Origin: UBA10649 sp965278965
GTDB lineage: Bacteria; Actinomycetota; Actinomycetes; S36-B12
Assembly (NCBI GenBank): GCA_965278965.1
Contig: OZ257127.1
Coordinates: forward strand, 558,001-622,000
Direction: 5' to 3'
DNA: 64,000 nt
In this document: positions 51,052 to 61,200 of the stretch, in pieces
Position numbering within the stretch: position 1 is the first letter of the stretch
Layout of the letters: every line of letters starts with the position of its first letter
The notes under the pieces: generated by a model
What the model was told of the DNA's origin: nothing
What the model saw: the letters and a program-made list of their open reading frames with translations, nothing else
Database searches by the model: none
Position numbers and translations under genes: made by a program

Positions 51052-51954
51052 ATGCTGATCGCGGTCACCGGGGCGTCCGGTCTCATCGGCTCAGCCCTCG
51101 TCCCGCACCTTCGGGCGGCTGGGCACGAGGTCCTCCGGCTCGTCCGACGTCCGACGGCCGCGCCCGACGAGGTCTTCTGGGACCCGGCGTCCGGGACGGT
51201 CGACCTCGCCGCGCTGGCCGGCGTCGAGGGCGTCGTCCACCTCGCCGGGGCCGGCGTCGGCGACCACCGCTGGACCGACGACTACAAGCGCACGATCCTC
51301 GACAGCCGCATCGACGGCACCCACGCGATCGTCCGCGCCGTGTGCGCGCTGGACCCGAAGCCGTCGGTGCTCGTGTCCGCCTCCGCCATCGGGTACTACG
51401 GCGACACCGGCGACCGCGCGGTGGACGAGTCCGCGCCTGCGGGGACGGGCTTCCTCCCCGACGTCGTGCGGGCCTGGGAGGCCGCCGCTGAACCGGCCGC
51501 GGCAGCCGGCATCCGCGTCGTCCACCCGCGCAGCGGCCTCGTCGTCGCCGGCGACGGCGGCGCGTGGGCGCGGATGTGGCCACTGTTCCGACTCGGGCTG
51601 GGCGGGCGGATGGGCTCGGGCCGGCAGTACTGGTCGTGGATCTCCTTGCGCGACGAGCTCGATGCCCTGGCTCACCTGCTCCTGACCGACTCCCTGACCG
51701 GCCCGGTCAACCTCACCGGACCCACCCCCGTCATCAACGCCGAGGTCGCCGCCGCCATGGGCCGCGTCCTGCACCGACCGGCGCTATTGCCGGTGCCCGC
51801 GTTCGCCCTGCAGGCCGTCCTGGGCGAGTTCTCCTCCGAGGTGCTCGGCAGCGCCCGCGTCCTGCCGACGGCCCTCCTGGAGTCCGGCTTCGCGTTCGCC
51901 GACCCGACGATCGAGTCCGCTCTCCGGGCGGCCCTGGCCTCACCACCGCAATGA
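51052..51954 (+). CDS. TIGR01777-type NAD-dependent epimerase-like protein
   Basis: A 300-residue extended SDR: VTGASGLIGSALVPHL (NAD site), VVHLAGAGV, SASAIGYYGDTGDRAVDE (YxxxD-type active region) and ISLRDELDALAHLL. This is the pattern of the TIGR01777/Rv2216 family, function unknown. Leaderless layout: GACGGT 6 nt before the ATG. Overlaps the next gene by ATGA. Confidence 0.88.
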   Translation: MLIAVTGASGLIGSALVPHLRAAGHEVLRLVRRPTAAPDEVFWDPASGTVDLAALAGVEGVVHLAGAGVGDHRWTDDYKRTILDSRIDGTHAIVRAVCALDPKPSVLVSASAIGYYGDTGDRAVDESAPAGTGFLPDVVRAWEAAAEPAAAAGIRVVHPRSGLVVAGDGGAWARMWPLFRLGLGGRMGSGRQYWSWISLRDELDALAHLLLTDSLTGPVNLTGPTPVINAEVAAAMGRVLHRPALLPVPAFALQAVLGEFSSEVLGSARVLPTALLESGFAFADPTIESALRAALASPPQ

Positions 51955-53195
51955 CCACGGCGCACGACGTCGTGGTCATCGGAGCCGGGCTGGCCGGCCT
52001 GGCGGCGGCCCGCGAGCTGGCGATCGCCGGCGTGGACGTCGTCGTCCTGGAGGCCGCGGACCAGGTCGGTGGCCGTGTCCGCACCGACCACGTGGACGGC
52101 CTGCTGCTCGACCGCGGCTTCCAGGTGCTCAACCCCGGCTACCCCGAGGTCCGCCGAATACTCGACGGGCACGCCCTCGACCTGCGACCGCTCGCCCCGG
52201 GAGTCGTCGCGATGACCGACCACGGGCCGCTGCGCCTGGCCGACCCCCGGCGCCGCCCGCAGTGGCTCGGCGACGCTCTGTCCCCCGCCGCCGGGTCGCT
52301 CCTGGGCAAGGCGCGGTTCGCGCGGTACGTCGCGCAGGCGGTCGCCCGCACCGCGCGCGGCCGCACCGCGGTTCCCGACCTCCCCGCCGGCGTCGCCCTG
52401 CTGTCGGCCGGCGTGGACGCACTCCTGGTCGAGCAGGTGATCGGGCCTTTCCTCAGCGGGGTGTTCGGCGAGACCCGGCTCGCGACGTCCCGCCGCTTCC
52501 TGGACCTCGTGCTCACGAGCTTCATCCGCGGCACGCCGTCGATCCCGGCGGCCGGCATTCAGGCCGTGCCCGACCAGCTCCGGGCAGCGCTGCCCGAGGG
52601 GACGGTCCGGTTCGGGACCCCGGTGAACGCCGTCGCCTCCGGCACGGTGAGGACGGCCGACGGGTCGATCCGCGCGCGGGCGGTCATCGTGGCCACCGAT
52701 CCCCCGACGGCCGCGGCTCTGCTGCCGGGCCTGGAGGTCCCGCCGGGGCGCGACCTGACGACCTGGTACTTCCTCGCCGACTGTGCAGCCGCCGACCTCA
52801 CCGGCGGTGAGGCCCTGGTCGTCGTCGACCACCGCGGGCCGCTGGCGAACGCGGTGGCGATCTCGAACGCGGCGCCGGAGTACGCATCGGGCGGTCGGGT
52901 CCTGGTCGCGGCGACGGCCGTGGGCCTGCACGACGACAGAGCCGGCGAGCAGGGCGCGCGCGAGCACCTGGCCCGCCTGTTCGGCGTCGAGACCCGCGGC
53001 TGGTCGGCCGTGGCCTGCTATCCGCTGCGGTACGCCCTCCCGGCGATGCTGCCGCCGCTGTCGATCCGTCGTCCGGTTCGCGTCGCGGACGGCCTGTACG
53101 TCGCCGGCGACCACCGCGACACCGCGTCGGTCCAGGGGGCGCTGGTCAGCGGCCGCCGGGTGGCCCACGCCGTGCGTGCCGACCTGCGGGGTTAG
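51951..53195 (+). CDS. FAD-dependent amine-oxidase/phytoene-desaturase-like oxidoreductase
   Basis: A 414-residue flavoprotein. N-terminal FAD motif VVVIGAGLAGLAAARELA followed by VVVLEAADQVGGRVRTD (the GG-doublet motif), and the C-terminal FAD segment ADGLYVAGDHRDTASVQGALVSG. Substrate unknown. It is inserted between the epimerase and lipB genes, a place where I recall no such gene in M. tuberculosis. Translationally coupled to the epimerase gene (ATGA). Confidence 0.87.
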   Translation: MTTAHDVVVIGAGLAGLAAARELAIAGVDVVVLEAADQVGGRVRTDHVDGLLLDRGFQVLNPGYPEVRRILDGHALDLRPLAPGVVAMTDHGPLRLADPRRRPQWLGDALSPAAGSLLGKARFARYVAQAVARTARGRTAVPDLPAGVALLSAGVDALLVEQVIGPFLSGVFGETRLATSRRFLDLVLTSFIRGTPSIPAAGIQAVPDQLRAALPEGTVRFGTPVNAVASGTVRTADGSIRARAVIVATDPPTAAALLPGLEVPPGRDLTTWYFLADCAAADLTGGEALVVVDHRGPLANAVAISNAAPEYASGGRVLVAATAVGLHDDRAGEQGAREHLARLFGVETRGWSAVACYPLRYALPAMLPPLSIRRPVRVADGLYVAGDHRDTASVQGALVSGRRVAHAVRADLRG

Positions 53196-53205
53196 GCTCG
53201 ACCTC

Positions 53206-53871
53206 GTGTCGATGACGGTCGCCTCCGGTGCGACGACGCTGCACGTCGAGCGTGTCGGCTTCGGCGACCAGGCCGTGGACTACCAGGCCGCGTGGGACCT
53301 GCAGCGCGAGGTGCACGCCGCCGTCGTCGCCGGGACCGGCCCAGACACCGTGCTGCTGCTCGAGCACCCGCCCGTGTACACGGCGGGCCGACGCACCGAG
53401 CCGCTCGAGCGTCCGGTCGACGGGACGCCCGTCGTCGACGTCGACCGCGGCGGCAAGATCACCTGGCACGGCCCCGGCCAGCTCGTCGGGTATCCGATCG
53501 TGCGCCTGCCCGGCAAGCTCGACGTCGTCGCGCACGTGCGCCGTCTGGAGACGCTGCTCATCGCCGTCTGTGCCGACCTCGGCGTCGCCGCCGGACGGGT
53601 TCACGGGCGCAGCGGTGTCTGGGTCGCCGCCGACGACCGCGGTCCCGAGCGCAAGGTCGCCGCGATCGGCATCCGCGTCGCCGAAGGCGTGACGATGCAC
53701 GGCTTCGCGCTCAACTGCGACAACGACCTCGCCTGGTTCGACCGGATCGTGCCGTGCGGCATCCGCGACGCCGGAGTCACCACGCTGTCGGCCGAGCTCG
53801 ACCGTGACGTGACCGTGCTCGAGGCGCTGCCCGTCGTCGAACGTCATCTCGGAGAGGTGGTGGCCTGGTGA
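53206..53871 (+). CDS. lipB: octanoyl-[acyl-carrier-protein]:protein octanoyltransferase
   Basis: A 221-residue enzyme moving octanoate from ACP to lipoyl domains. Motifs: LLLEHPPVYTAGRRT, RGGKITWHGPGQLVGYPI, RKVAAIGIRVAEGVTMHG with the catalytic Lys, and IVPCGIRDAGVTTL with the catalytic Cys. GTG 53206 with TAGGCT 7 nt upstream (leaderless); GTG-TCG-ATG allows an alternative ATG two codons later. Overlaps lipA. Confidence 0.94.
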   Translation: MSMTVASGATTLHVERVGFGDQAVDYQAAWDLQREVHAAVVAGTGPDTVLLLEHPPVYTAGRRTEPLERPVDGTPVVDVDRGGKITWHGPGQLVGYPIVRLPGKLDVVAHVRRLETLLIAVCADLGVAAGRVHGRSGVWVAADDRGPERKVAAIGIRVAEGVTMHGFALNCDNDLAWFDRIVPCGIRDAGVTTLSAELDRDVTVLEALPVVERHLGEVVAW

Positions 53872-54806
53872 CCGTCGTCGACCCCGCGGGTCGCAAGCTG
53901 CTGAGGATCGAGGCGCGCAACGCCGAGACGCCCATCGAGCGCAAGCCCGCGTGGATCAAGACCCGGTTGCGCACCGGTCCGGAGTTCACCAAGATCCACG
54001 CGCTCGTCCAGGCCGAGGGCCTGCACACGGTGTGCCAGGAGGCGGGCTGCCCCAACATCTACGAGTGCTGGGAGGACCGGGAGGCGACGTTCCTCATCGG
54101 CGGCGAGCAGTGCACCCGCCGATGCGACTTCTGCCAGATCGACACCGGCAAGCCCGCTCCGCTGGACCGCGACGAGCCGCGCCGTGTCGCGGAGTCCGTC
54201 CGCACCATGGGCCTGCGCTACGCGACGGTGACCGGCGTCGCCCGCGACGACCTCCCCGACGAGGGGGCGTGGCTGTACGCCCAGACGGTCCGCGAGATCC
54301 ACGACCTCAACCCGGGAACCGGCGTCGAGGTGCTCATCCCCGACTTCTCCGGCACGCCGGCCCTGCTGCAGCAGGTGTTCGACGCCGAACCCCAGGTGCT
54401 GGCCCACAACCTCGAGACGGTGCCGCGGATCTTCAAGCGGATCCGCCCCGCGTTCGCGTACGAGCGCAGCCTCGACGTGCTCACCCAGGCACGCGCCGCG
54501 GGGCTCGTGACCAAGAGCAACCTCATCCTCGGCATGGGTGAGGAGATCGAGGAGGTGCAGCAGGCACTCATCGACCTCCACGACGCCGGCTGCGACCTCA
54601 TCACGATCACCCAGTACCTGCGCCCCACCCCACGCCACCATCCGGTCGAGCGCTGGGTCCGGCCGGAGGAGTTCGTCGACCTGGCCGACTACGCGCGCGA
54701 GGTCGGCTTCCTCGGGGTCCTCAGCGGCCCCCTCGTCCGCTCCAGCTACCGCGCCGGCCGGCTGTACGCCGACGCGGTCGGCGCCCGGGCGCAGGCAGGC
54801 GCCTGA
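53868..54806 (+). CDS. lipA: lipoyl synthase
   Basis: A 312-residue radical SAM enzyme inserting two sulfurs into octanoyl groups. The auxiliary cluster Cys lie in CQEAGCPNIYEC, the radical SAM Cys in CTRRCDFCQI, and the C-terminal Ser ligand in VRSSYRAG. GTG start in GTGA overlap with lipB. Works on the E2 and H protein lipoyl domains. Confidence 0.95.
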   Translation: MTVVDPAGRKLLRIEARNAETPIERKPAWIKTRLRTGPEFTKIHALVQAEGLHTVCQEAGCPNIYECWEDREATFLIGGEQCTRRCDFCQIDTGKPAPLDRDEPRRVAESVRTMGLRYATVTGVARDDLPDEGAWLYAQTVREIHDLNPGTGVEVLIPDFSGTPALLQQVFDAEPQVLAHNLETVPRIFKRIRPAFAYERSLDVLTQARAAGLVTKSNLILGMGEEIEEVQQALIDLHDAGCDLITITQYLRPTPRHHPVERWVRPEEFVDLADYAREVGFLGVLSGPLVRSSYRAGRLYADAVGARAQAGA

Positions 54807-54868
54807 CCCGTCCGCGCTCGACGCCCGCACCGTCCGCACCCGGTGACCGGCTGATCTAGGCTGACCCC

Positions 54869-55543
54869 ATGGCCGGTCGTATTCGCTCAACCCTGTCGTC
54901 CATCGCCCAGAACTGGTCGATGACGGCCAAGGTCTACCGGCTGCTGCCCCTTGAGGTCGGCGGCATCGCCCTGGCAGCCGGCGCCATCGTCTTCATCCCG
55001 GTCTACCTGTGGCTGAACCTCCTCACGGCGATCCTCGTCGCCATCCCGGTCGCGTTGCTGGCCGCGACGTTCTGGTTCAGCCGGCGGGCCATGAAGGCCG
55101 CCTACAAGCAGATCGAGGGCCAGCCCGGCGCCGCTGCCGCCGTCATCCAGTCCTGGCGCGGGGGCAACTGGCTGGTCACCCCGGCGGTCGCGGTGAACAA
55201 GAACCAGGACGTCGTCAGCCGGGTCGTCGGCAAGCCGGGGGTCGTGCTGATCTCCGAGGGGCCGTCGAGCCGGGTCGTGCCGCTGCTGGCGACCGAGCGC
55301 AAGAAGACGGCCCGATGGCTGCCCGAGGTCCCGATCTACGAGGTCCAGGTCGGCACCGACGAGGGGCAGGTCCCCCTCGCGAAGCTGCAGCGCGCGTTCG
55401 GCAAGCTGCCGCGCAACCTGCGCGGCGGTGAGATCACCGAGGTCCGCCGGCGCCTGGACGCTCTCGGCAACGCGCAGACCTCGATGCCCGTCCCCAAGGG
55501 CCCGATGCCGACGAGCGCCCGTCAGGTCCGCCGCCAGCGCTAA
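54869..55543 (+). CDS. DUF4191 membrane protein
   Basis: A 224-residue protein with two adjacent helices (VGGIALAAGAIVFIPVYLW and LLTAILVAIPVALLAATFWF) and a C-terminal cytoplasmic domain with WLVTPAVAVNKNQDVVSRVVG and LPRNLRGGEIT. Matches DUF4191, found after lipA in many actinobacteria (Rv2219 position). TAGGCT 6 nt before ATG, leaderless. Function unknown. Confidence 0.88.
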   Translation: MAGRIRSTLSSIAQNWSMTAKVYRLLPLEVGGIALAAGAIVFIPVYLWLNLLTAILVAIPVALLAATFWFSRRAMKAAYKQIEGQPGAAAAVIQSWRGGNWLVTPAVAVNKNQDVVSRVVGKPGVVLISEGPSSRVVPLLATERKKTARWLPEVPIYEVQVGTDEGQVPLAKLQRAFGKLPRNLRGGEITEVRRRLDALGNAQTSMPVPKGPMPTSARQVRRQR

Positions 55544-55575
55544 CCCCGCGCCACACTCCCCCTCCCCTCCCGCAC

Positions 55576-55596
55576 GTCCCGCTTTCTGGGACGTTC
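55576..55596. repeat. single copy of the 31664-type palindromic unit
   Basis: GTCCCG-CTTTC-TGGGAC then GTTC differs by one base from the unit of the array at 31664-31912, and the flanks CGCAC before and AGCACGA after are shared too. Both lie just after the 3' end of a plus-strand gene. Confidence 0.85.
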
Positions 55597-55641
55597 AGCA
55601 CGACACGCGCGGGAATCCGGGCGTGTCGTGCTGAACGTCCC
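55588..55641. terminator. 21-bp perfect inverted repeat between convergent genes
   Basis: The arms 55588-55608 and 55621-55641 are perfectly complementary over 21 bp with a 12-nt loop. The left arm overlaps the palindromic unit, so two alternative folds compete. It lies between the DUF4191 (plus) and RDD (minus) stops, fitting a bidirectional terminator. Confidence 0.75.
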
Positions 55642-55671
55642 AGGTATCTCGCGGGCCGCGGGCCTGACGCG

Positions 55672-56058
55672 TCAGCGGGTGCGGATGACGATCGAGCCGA
55701 CGGCGCGGTCGTGCAGCCCCCGGCCGTCGGCGTCGTAGACCACCGCCGGGACCACTAGGCAGATCAGCAGCGTTCGAGCCACGGCCCGGAGCAGGCCCAG
55801 CCGGCCGCCGTCGGTGCGCAGCACGGCGAGGCCTAGGAGGCGCTGGCCGAACGAGCACCCCATGAGCCACGTCAGGACAGCGACCTCGACGGCGAACACG
55901 ACGAGCGTGCCCAGCGAGCTGGCCAGCGAGCCGTAGCTCGCCTGCGGGAACAGCAGGACGGCCACGAGGACGCTGACGCCCCAGTCGATCGCGATGGCGG
56001 CCAGACGTCGTCCTAGGCCCGCTGCCGTGAGGGCGGACGAGGTCTCCGGGCCGGGCAC
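55672..56058 (-). CDS. RDD-family membrane protein
   Basis: A 128-residue protein with RRLAAIAIDWGVSVLVAVLLF, FAVEVAVLTWLMGCSFGQRLLGL and DADGRGLHDRAVG, the RDD family layout with three helices. GTG 56058 with TACGGT 6 nt upstream (leaderless) is preferred over a longer frame running over the glnA leader. Divergent from glnA. Role unknown. Confidence 0.85.
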   Translation of the reverse strand: MPGPETSSALTAAGLGRRLAAIAIDWGVSVLVAVLLFPQASYGSLASSLGTLVVFAVEVAVLTWLMGCSFGQRLLGLAVLRTDGGRLGLLRAVARTLLICLVVPAVVYDADGRGLHDRAVGSIVIRTR

Positions 56059-56081
56059 CGAGCCACCGTAGCCGGTGCCGT

Positions 56082-56097
56082 GTAACACGGCAGAAAC
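56082..56097. promoter_or_regulatory. GlnR-type box before glnA
   Basis: GTAAC-n6-GAAAC is an exact match to the actinobacterial GlnR consensus half-site pair. Its centre is about 53 bp upstream of the start predicted from the TAGGCT -10 at 56130-56135, a normal activator position. Confidence 0.7.
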
Positions 56098-56129
56098 GAA
56101 CCAGAGATCCGGAGGACACCCCGCCTCCT

Positions 56130-56135
56130 TAGGCT
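56130..56135 (+). promoter_or_regulatory. -10 element of glnA
   Basis: TAGGCT fits TANNNT. It would give a leader of about 105 nt with AGGAGG before the glnA ATG at 56248. Confidence 0.45.
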
Positions 56136-56247
56136 CGACCCGTCGGCGACGTCCGTCGCCGACTCGACGGGAGTCCGATTTCCCGTGCGAGGCGACCTGC
56201 ACCCTGTGGTGCTCGACCACGCTCGCGACCGCGAGCAGGAGGTGTCA

Positions 56248-57672
56248 ATGTTCAGCTCCCATGACGATGCCAAGAAGTTCATCAAGGACGAAGGCATCGA
56301 GTTCGTCGATGTCCGCTTCATCGACCTTCCCGGCGTCATGCAGCACTTCAACGTCCCGGCGGTCTCGTTCGACGACGCCGCGTTCGACGACGGACTGATG
56401 TTCGACGGGTCATCGATCCGCGGTTTCCAGGCCATCAACGAGTCCGACATGAAGCTCCTGCCGGACGTGAAGACCGCGTACCTCGACCCCTTCCGCAAGG
56501 CCAAGACGCTGGTCATGAACTTCTCGATCGTCGACCCGTACACCGGTGAGCCCTACAGCCGCGACCCGCGTGGCGTCGCTGCCAAGGCGGAGGCCTACCT
56601 GGCTTCGACCGGCATCGCCGACACGGTCTACTTCGGCCCCGAGGCCGAGTTCTACGTCTTCGACGACGTCCGCTACGACAGCCAGGCGAACGAGTCGTAC
56701 TACCACATCGACTCGATCGAGGGCGCGTGGAACACGGGCCGGGTCGAGGAGGGTGGCAACCGCGGCTACAAGACCCGCTTCAAGGGCGGCTACTTCCCGG
56801 TTCCCCCGGTCGACCACTTCGCCGACATCCGCGACGAGATGGTGGCCAAGCTGATCGGCGTCGGCCTGCAGGTCGAGCGCTCGCACCACGAGGTCGGCAC
56901 GGCCGGCCAGGGCGAGATCAACTACAAGTTCAACACGCTCCAGCACGCGGCCGACGAGGTCATGCTCTTCAAGTACATCATCAAGAACGTCGCGTGGGAG
57001 AACGGCAAGACGGCGACCTTCATGCCGAAGCCGCTGTTCGGTGACAACGGCTCGGGCATGCACTGCCACCAGTCGCTGTGGAAGGGCGGCGAGCCGCTGT
57101 TCTACGACGAGAAGGGCTACGGCGGCCTGTCCGACCTCGCCCGCTGGTACATCGGCGGCCTGCTCGCGCACGCCCCGTCGCTGCTGGCGTTCACCAACCC
57201 GACCGTCAACTCCTACCACCGGCTCGTGCCGGGCTACGAGGCGCCGGTCAACCTGGTGTACTCAGCCCGGAACCGCTCGGCGTGCATCCGCATCCCCGTG
57301 ACGGGGACGTCGGCGAAGGCGAAGCGCATCGAGTTCCGCGTGCCGGACCCGTCGAGCAACCCGTACTTGGCGATGTCGGCGATGCTCATGGCCGGCCTGG
57401 ACGGCATCAAGAACCGGATCGAGCCCCTCGCCCCGGTCGACAAGGACCTCTACGAGCTGCCGCCGGACGAGCTGGCGAACATCCCGCAGGTCCCGGGCTC
57501 GCTCGGCGAGGTCCTCGACGCGCTCGAGGCTGACAACGAGTACCTGCAGGCCGGTGGCGTCTTCACCGGCGACCTGATCGAGACGTGGGTCGACTACAAG
57601 CGGCTCAACGAGATCGACCCGATCCGCCTGCGCCCGCACCCGCACGAGTTCGAGCTCTACTACGACATCTGA
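56248..57672 (+). CDS. glnA: glutamine synthetase type I
   Basis: A 474-residue GSI-beta enzyme making glutamine from glutamate, ammonia and ATP. Motifs: FDGSSIRGFQAINESDM, FGPEAEFYVFDDV, MPKPLFGDNGSGMHCHQS, and the adenylylation loop DKDLYELPPDEL with the Tyr modified by GlnE. ATG with AGGAGG 6 nt upstream. A GlnR-type box lies 150 bp upstream. Ends at a UUCG hairpin terminator. Confidence 0.97.
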   Translation: MFSSHDDAKKFIKDEGIEFVDVRFIDLPGVMQHFNVPAVSFDDAAFDDGLMFDGSSIRGFQAINESDMKLLPDVKTAYLDPFRKAKTLVMNFSIVDPYTGEPYSRDPRGVAAKAEAYLASTGIADTVYFGPEAEFYVFDDVRYDSQANESYYHIDSIEGAWNTGRVEEGGNRGYKTRFKGGYFPVPPVDHFADIRDEMVAKLIGVGLQVERSHHEVGTAGQGEINYKFNTLQHAADEVMLFKYIIKNVAWENGKTATFMPKPLFGDNGSGMHCHQSLWKGGEPLFYDEKGYGGLSDLARWYIGGLLAHAPSLLAFTNPTVNSYHRLVPGYEAPVNLVYSARNRSACIRIPVTGTSAKAKRIEFRVPDPSSNPYLAMSAMLMAGLDGIKNRIEPLAPVDKDLYELPPDELANIPQVPGSLGEVLDALEADNEYLQAGGVFTGDLIETWVDYKRLNEIDPIRLRPHPHEFELYYDI

Positions 57673-57729
57673 GTCGAGCTCCCAAGGCTCCCTCTCGCGT
57701 CGATTCGCCTCGCGCGCACAGGGAACGGG

Positions 57730-57757
57730 ACGGCCCCGGACTTCGGTCCGGGGCCGT
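57730..57757 (+). terminator. intrinsic terminator after glnA with UUCG tetraloop
   Basis: A 12-bp perfect stem (57730-57741 with 57746-57757) closes a C(TTCG)G tetraloop, followed by TCTGTGTC. A stable, classical hairpin. Confidence 0.85.
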
Positions 57758-57795
57758 TCTGTGTCGTGGCTCGTCGCCGTGCCTACGCTGGCGGC

Positions 57796-58260
57796 ATGTC
57801 GCGACGTGCGGTCGGCTGGGTGCTCGTCGGCGTGCAGGCCGTGCTTCTCGTCGTGCTCGTACTCGTGCCCCACCGCTCGCCGTCGGGTTGGAGCCTCCTG
57901 GTGGGCGGCGTGCTCGTGGTCGCCGGTGTCGTGCTCGGTGTCGCGGCCCTCGCCGGGCTCGGTAGTGCGCTGACGCCTACCCCAGTTCCGATTGCAGGCG
58001 CAGGGCTCCGCACGACCGGCGCCTACCGTCTCGTCCGGCATCCGATCTACAGCGCGGTCCTGCTCCTGGCCGCCGGGTTCACTGTCTCCGTCGGAACGGG
58101 CTGGACCTTGTTGGTGCTCCTGAGCCTGGTCGCGTTCTTCGTCGGCAAGTCACATTGGGAGGACCGCCTGCTGCGCGAGCAGTACGGCCGCGACTGGGAC
58201 GCCTGGGCGGGCCGCACCGGCGGCCTCCTGCCCCGCCTCGGCTCCCGCAGCCCGGGTTGA
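57796..58260 (+). CDS. isoprenylcysteine-methyltransferase-like membrane protein
   Basis: A 154-residue protein with four helices. The motif GAYRLVRHPIYSAVLL and the C-terminal EDRLLREQYGRDWDAW are typical of the ICMT/PEMT-like family, which bind SAM with a His-Pro motif. Substrate unknown; prokaryotes have no known prenylated CAAX proteins. TACGCT 6 nt before the ATG, leaderless. Converges with glnE. Confidence 0.85.
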   Translation: MSRRAVGWVLVGVQAVLLVVLVLVPHRSPSGWSLLVGGVLVVAGVVLGVAALAGLGSALTPTPVPIAGAGLRTTGAYRLVRHPIYSAVLLLAAGFTVSVGTGWTLLVLLSLVAFFVGKSHWEDRLLREQYGRDWDAWAGRTGGLLPRLGSRSPG

Positions 58261-58273
58261 GCGGGCGACTGGG

Positions 58274-61200
58274 TTAGGTCAGCTCGGCGTCGGGGTCGAG
58301 GCCGTAGAACAGCCGCTCCATGACCTGCCGGGCCCGCCGGGTCGTGCGGCGGTAGTCGTCGATCATCCGGCCGGTCTGCTCTATCGGGTAGCCCAGCACG
58401 TACGCGACCGCCCGCAGGTCGCGCACGTCGGACGGCACCTGGTCACTGGGCCTGCCGCGGACGAGCGTCACCGCGTTGCGGATCGCTGTCGCCATCTGCC
58501 ATGCGGACGCTAGCTCGTCCGCATCCTTCGGCTCGACCAGACCCGCCGCGAGCGCCGCGTGCAGGGCCTCCATCGTCCGCGGCGTCCGTAGGCCATCGAC
58601 GGTGCCGGCGTTCTCCAGCTGCAGCAGCTGGACGACCCACTCGACGTCGGTCAGGCCACCGCGCCCGAGCTTGGTGTGCAGGGTCGGGTCGGCGCCACGG
58701 GGCAGTCGCTCGGACTCCATCCGCGCCTTCAGCCGCCGGACCTCCTGGACCTCGTCCGGTCGCAGGCTGCCCGACCACCGCAACGGGTCGATCAGCTCGT
58801 GGAACGCACGCCCGAGCCCCTCGTCCCCGGCGACGACCGCGGCTCGTAGAAGCGCCTGCGCCTCCCACGTGGCTGACCAGCGCGCGTAGTACGCGGCGTA
58901 GGACCCCAGCGACCGCACCAGCGGACCCTGCTTGCCCTCCGGCCGCAGGTCCGCGTCGACGTCCAGCGGCGGGTCGCCGCTGGGCACCATCAGCAGCCGC
59001 CGGAACTCCTCGGCGATCCGGTTCGCCGCACGCAGCGCCTGCTCGTCGTCGACCCCGGGTCGCGGCTCGTAGACGAACATCACGTCGACGTCGCTGCCGA
59101 AGCCGAGCTCGTGCCCGCCGAAACGTCCCATGCCGACGACGACGAAGTCGACGACGCCTTCAGGGTCGGCGACCTCCCGCGCGACGCGCAGCGCGCCCGC
59201 GACCGCCGCGACGGCCACGTCGCTGAGCGCCGACCCGGCTGAGTCCGGGGACGGCGGCCCGAGGACCTCGCGCGCGGCGAGCCGGAACAGCTCGCGTCGT
59301 CGGATGGAGCGGATCGCCGCGACGGCACGGGCCGGGTCGTCATGACGGTCGACGACGGACTGGACCTCGGCAGCGATCTGCGCGAACGGCCGCGGCTCGA
59401 GGTCGTCCTCGTCGGCGAGCATCGCGACGGCGTCCGGCGCCTGCAGGACGAGCTCGGACGCGTACCGACTGGTTGCAAGGACCCGCGCCAAGCGCTCGGC
59501 GGCGAGCGACTCGTCGCGCAGCAGCCGCAGGTACCAGTGGGTCGCTCCGAGGGCGTCGCTGACGCGTCGGAAACCCAGCAGCCCGGCATCGGGATCAGGC
59601 GCATCCGCGAACCAGCCGAGCATCACCGGCAGAAGGGTGCGCTGGATGGCTGCACGCCGGCTCACCCCGGACGTCAGCGCCGCCAGGTGTCGTAGCGCGC
59701 TCGCCGGGTCGAGGTATCCGAGGGCCTCCAGCCGCTCCTCGGCCGCCTGCGGGCTGAGCCGGGCCTCGCCCGCGTCGAGCCGCGCGACCGCCTTGAGCAG
59801 CGGGCGGTAGAACAGCTTCTCGTGCAGCCGGCGGACCTCGCGGGCGTGCCGACGCCACTCCGCGACGAGGTCGGCGACCGGGTTCTGCCGGAAGCCCATC
59901 GACCGACCCAGCCGTCGCAGCTCGGCGTCGGCCTCGGGCATCGTGTGCGTCCGACGAAGCCGGTGCAGCTGGAGGCGGTGCTCGAGCGTGCGCAGGAACC
60001 GGTAGGCGTCGCCGAGGGTCGCGGCGTCATCACGGCCGACGTACCCCCACGTCGCGAGCGACTCCAGCGCCACCATCGTCGTCGGGCTGCGCAGCATGAC
60101 GTCGCTGCGGCCGTGGACGAGCTGCAGCAGCTGCACGGAGAACTCCACGTCGCGCAGGCCTCCGGGGCCGAGCTTGAGCTCGCGGTCGGCCACGCGTGCG
60201 GGGATGTGCTCCTCGACCCGCCGCCGCATCTGCTGGACGTCGTCGACGAACCCCGGACGGTCGGCTGCGCTCCAGACGAACGGGCTCACGGAGTCCACGT
60301 ACTCCAGACCCAGGGCGAGGTCGCCGGCCGCGGGCCGGGCCTTGAGAAGGGCCTGGAACTCCCACGTGCTCGCCCACCGCTCGTAGTAGCCGACGTGTGA
60401 CGCGATCGTGCGGACCAGGGCGCCTCGTCGTCCCTCCGGTCGCAGCGCGGCGTCGACCTCCCAGATCGCACCCTCCGCGGTCGCCGCCGTGCACGCCCGC
60501 ATGAGCCCGGTCGCCAGCGACGTGGCCGCACCGAGCGCGACCGCCTCGTCGGCTCCGTCGACCGGCTCCGCGACGAAGATGACGTCGACGTCACTGACGT
60601 AGTTGAGCTCGCGCGCCCCGCACTTGCCCATGCCGATGACGGCGAAACGGCACAGCTTGTCCGTCGGCCCGGTGTCGCGGCGGGCGATGGCGAGCGCAGC
60701 CTCGAGGACGGCGTCCGCGAGGTCGGACAGCCAGGACGCGACGACCTCCATGCCCGCGAGACCACTGATGTCGCGGGTCGCGATGCCGAGGAGGGCGGTG
60801 CGGTAGGCGACGCGCAGCGAGATGAGGACCTCGGTGTCGGTGCCCGACGCGACCGGCACCGGGTCGTCCGGGTGCGCGCCGACGGCCGACAGGAGCGTCG
60901 CCCGCAGCTCCCGCGCGCTCGGGGCGACTGCCAAGGCCTCCGCGTCGGCGAGCACCTGCCAACGGTCGGGGTGGCGGGCGAGGAACTCCCCCAGCGCCTC
61001 CGACATGCCGATGACGTCGACGAGGCGGCGCCGCAGGTCCTCGTCGGCTCGCAGCGCACCGGTCAGCCGACGCCACTCGCGCTCGTCCGCGGCCTCCACG
61101 ATCTGCACGAGGAGCAGGAGGGCGGAGTCCGGGTCCGCGGCATGGCTGAGGTCGGCGAGCAGGTCGATCCCGCCATCGGCGTCGAGGAGCGGTGACAGCC

